In this document: positions 41,479 to 42,732 of the stretch, in pieces
How the letters are laid out: each line of letters begins with the position of its first letter
How positions within the stretch are numbered: position 1 is the stretch's first letter
Assembly: GCA_003225075.1 (NCBI GenBank)
Contig: QIAP01000048.1
Location: forward strand, 1 to 42,732
DNA: 42,732 nt
Direction: 5' to 3'
Source of the DNA: Acidobacteriota bacterium
GTDB lineage: Bacteria; Acidobacteriota; Terriglobia; Terriglobales; Acidobacteriaceae
The notes under the pieces: model-generated
What the model saw: the letters and a program-made list of their open reading frames with translations, nothing else
Told to the model about the DNA's origin: nothing
Databases searched by the model: none
Translations under genes and position numbers: made by a program

Positions 41479-42462
41479 ATGAGCGCTCTACTATACCCAC
41501 ATCTGCTTGAAATTCTCGCATGCCCCCGTGACGGGAAGGCTTTGCGGGAAATTCCAGGATTCTTGGTTTGCCCCGAAGACCATCGGTATGCAATTGTCGA
41601 GGGCGTTCCCATCATGCTTCGCTCTGACGTGCCTCAAACCCACATTGAGGCCGAGCGTGCTTTGGCTATTGCGGAGCAGGGGGACAAGGCCGTGCTCCCG
41701 CGTATCGTAGTAAAGGCGAACGAGGTGGACCCATTTGTACAAAATACGATCGCGGCGACAAACGGTGGCATGTACATTCCGCTCATTGGCAAGCTGAAAG
41801 AGTATCCGATTCCCAAATTGCGGATGGCTCAAGGAAATGGCGCTTTGTTCCTTGATGTCGGCTGCAATTGGGGGCGTTGGTGTATTGCCGCGAGCCGCCG
41901 AGGATACCGTCCCGTAGGAATTGACCCTTCACTCAAGTCAATTCGCTCAGCCTACCGAGTGACACGCCAGTTAGGGCTTCAAATTCCGTTCGTCGTCGGG
42001 GACGGACGATATCTCCCGTTTGCCGATCTCATCTTCGATAGAGTTTTCTCTTACAGCGTCTTGCAGCACCTTTCGAAGGAGAACTGTCTGGCTGTACTGC
42101 GCGAAGTGAGGCGAGTGCTCAAGATCGAGGGTCAGGGTATGGTTCAAATGCCAAACGTGTTCGGCATTCGCAGTTTTTACAATCAGCTGCGGCGTGGCTT
42201 CCGGCCCCCGGAAGGCTTCGATGTCAGGTACTGGACGCGGAAGGCGCTACTGGAAGCATTCAGCAGCGCGATAGGTCCTTCGCAGCTTTCGGTGGACGGC
42301 TATTTCTCTTTGGATGCTCAGATAAGCGACATCCACTTATTGCCGCGCCGATATCGACCGATCGTGTACGCATCAGAAGGCTTGCGCAAGCTAAGCGCGA
42401 AGCTACCATGGATGGGCTTCTTCGCCGATAGCCTGTATGTTACCGCAGCCAGGTGCGATTGA
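41479..42462 (+). CDS. Methyltransferase with N-terminal Trm112-like domain
   Basis: The 327-residue protein joins a Trm112-like head (residues 1-50: LEILACPRDGKAL, FLVCPEDHRYAIVEGVPIML) to a class I methyltransferase (FLDVGCNWGRW, VGIDPSLKSIRSAYR, FPFADLIFDRVFSYSVLQHL and LREVRRVLKIEGQG). The head normally has four zinc cysteines; here only C15 and C31 remain and Asp replaces the other two. It is probably cytosolic and methylates a sugar or lipid-linked intermediate of the nearby pathway, inferred from neighbourhood. AGG lies two bases before the ATG. No gene is supported in the remaining 270 bases. Confidence 0.88.
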   Translation: MSALLYPHLLEILACPRDGKALREIPGFLVCPEDHRYAIVEGVPIMLRSDVPQTHIEAERALAIAEQGDKAVLPRIVVKANEVDPFVQNTIAATNGGMYIPLIGKLKEYPIPKLRMAQGNGALFLDVGCNWGRWCIAASRRGYRPVGIDPSLKSIRSAYRVTRQLGLQIPFVVGDGRYLPFADLIFDRVFSYSVLQHLSKENCLAVLREVRRVLKIEGQGMVQMPNVFGIRSFYNQLRRGFRPPEGFDVRYWTRKALLEAFSSAIGPSQLSVDGYFSLDAQISDIHLLPRRYRPIVYASEGLRKLSAKLPWMGFFADSLYVTAARCD

Positions 42463-42732
42463 TTCTGCGGTTGCGGAGTCGTCCAATGCGAAACCGCTCA
42501 CGGCCAGAACAGCGATAGCCCCCATCCATCAGCGTTGGCAGGTAGCCTTGCTTGAACCTACCCCTAGCGCGACGTAAAACCCGCGGGCTTTCTGCCACAA
42601 ACCAGAAGGAACAATCCGAGGTGTCTGCCAACTCGGCGGACCAGTATCCTTGGAAAGAATCGCCATATCAATCGATAGAAAGTGGATTGAAAGCGAGACG
42701 AAGGTTTGTTCAGCAATAGATCGCCGGGACTA
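42463..42732. other. Window tail with no supported gene
   Basis: The last 270 bases contain only short frames. A minus-strand frame of about 75 codons (42440-42660) contains a GYWSAELADTSD segment but has no recognisable family, start signal or partner. The region may be the edge of a further intergenic stretch or a decayed gene. Confidence 0.4.

Noticed and set aside
42440-42631. 63-codon minus-strand frame at the window end
   Set aside because: It overlaps the end of the methyltransferase, has no recognised family and only a TTG start.

Overview
The window looks like a chromosomal segment of an Acidobacteriota bacterium (Terriglobia/Koribacter-like). This is inferred from gene content rather than a marker gene: a TPR protein of the type fused to Ser/Thr kinases, a DUF2339 membrane protein, a small outer-membrane beta-barrel protein, and RNase J, threonine dehydratase, UppP and FtsK on one strand. 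I saw no rRNA or tRNA gene, IS element, prophage gene or CRISPR array.

Layout. (1) 1-5101: mixed genes. These are the 3' end of a TPR protein cut by the window edge, a small cupredoxin-like orphan, YjbQ, a DUF2339 multi-pass membrane protein and an outer-membrane barrel protein closed by a clear rho-independent terminator. (2) 5178-13625, minus strand: housekeeping genes ftsK, uppP, an SDR oxidoreductase, an SH3/TPR envelope protein, threonine dehydratase and RNase J. (3) 13740-18804, minus strand: a short exopolysaccharide assembly operon with a Wzz/BY-kinase fusion, a membrane-anchored TPR/jelly-roll protein and an O-antigen ligase/polymerase-like protein. (4) 18805-19175: a divergent 371-base control region with a CRP-like palindrome. 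(5) 19176-42462, plus strand: a large surface-glycan cluster.

The plus-strand cluster starts with a tightly coupled pseudaminic-acid type nonulosonate operon: pseB, pseC, a methyltransferase, a SpsF/PseF-type cytidylyltransferase, a second methyltransferase, pseG, a WbqC-family gene and pseI. Every pathway step has a candidate except the N-acetyltransferase PseH. The non-standard members (WbqC and two methyltransferases) suggest a modified sugar. Next comes a 949-residue fusion of a GT-B-like surface-glycan enzyme with a NodB-type deacetylase, followed by a methyltransferase, a Wzx-type flippase, a 65-residue ribbon-helix-helix-like protein and a sulfatase/alkaline-phosphatase-superfamily enzyme. 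The cluster ends with three GT4 glycosyltransferases, a Wzy/O-antigen-polymerase-like protein, an acyltransferase-3 protein, a fourth GT4 enzyme and a methyltransferase with a Trm112-like head.

Together this reads as a Wzx/Wzy-type capsule, O-antigen or exopolysaccharide locus. CMP-nonulosonate is made in the cytosol, glycosyltransferases build the repeat unit on a lipid carrier, the flippase exports it, the polymerase extends it and the BY-kinase/Wzz protein controls chain length. UppP, encoded nearby, recycles the carrier. Deacetylation, methylation, acylation and possibly phospho- or sulfo-group changes decorate the product. Most plus-strand genes overlap or sit within about 50 bases of each other, with the main breaks near 26627-26923 and 41426-41478.
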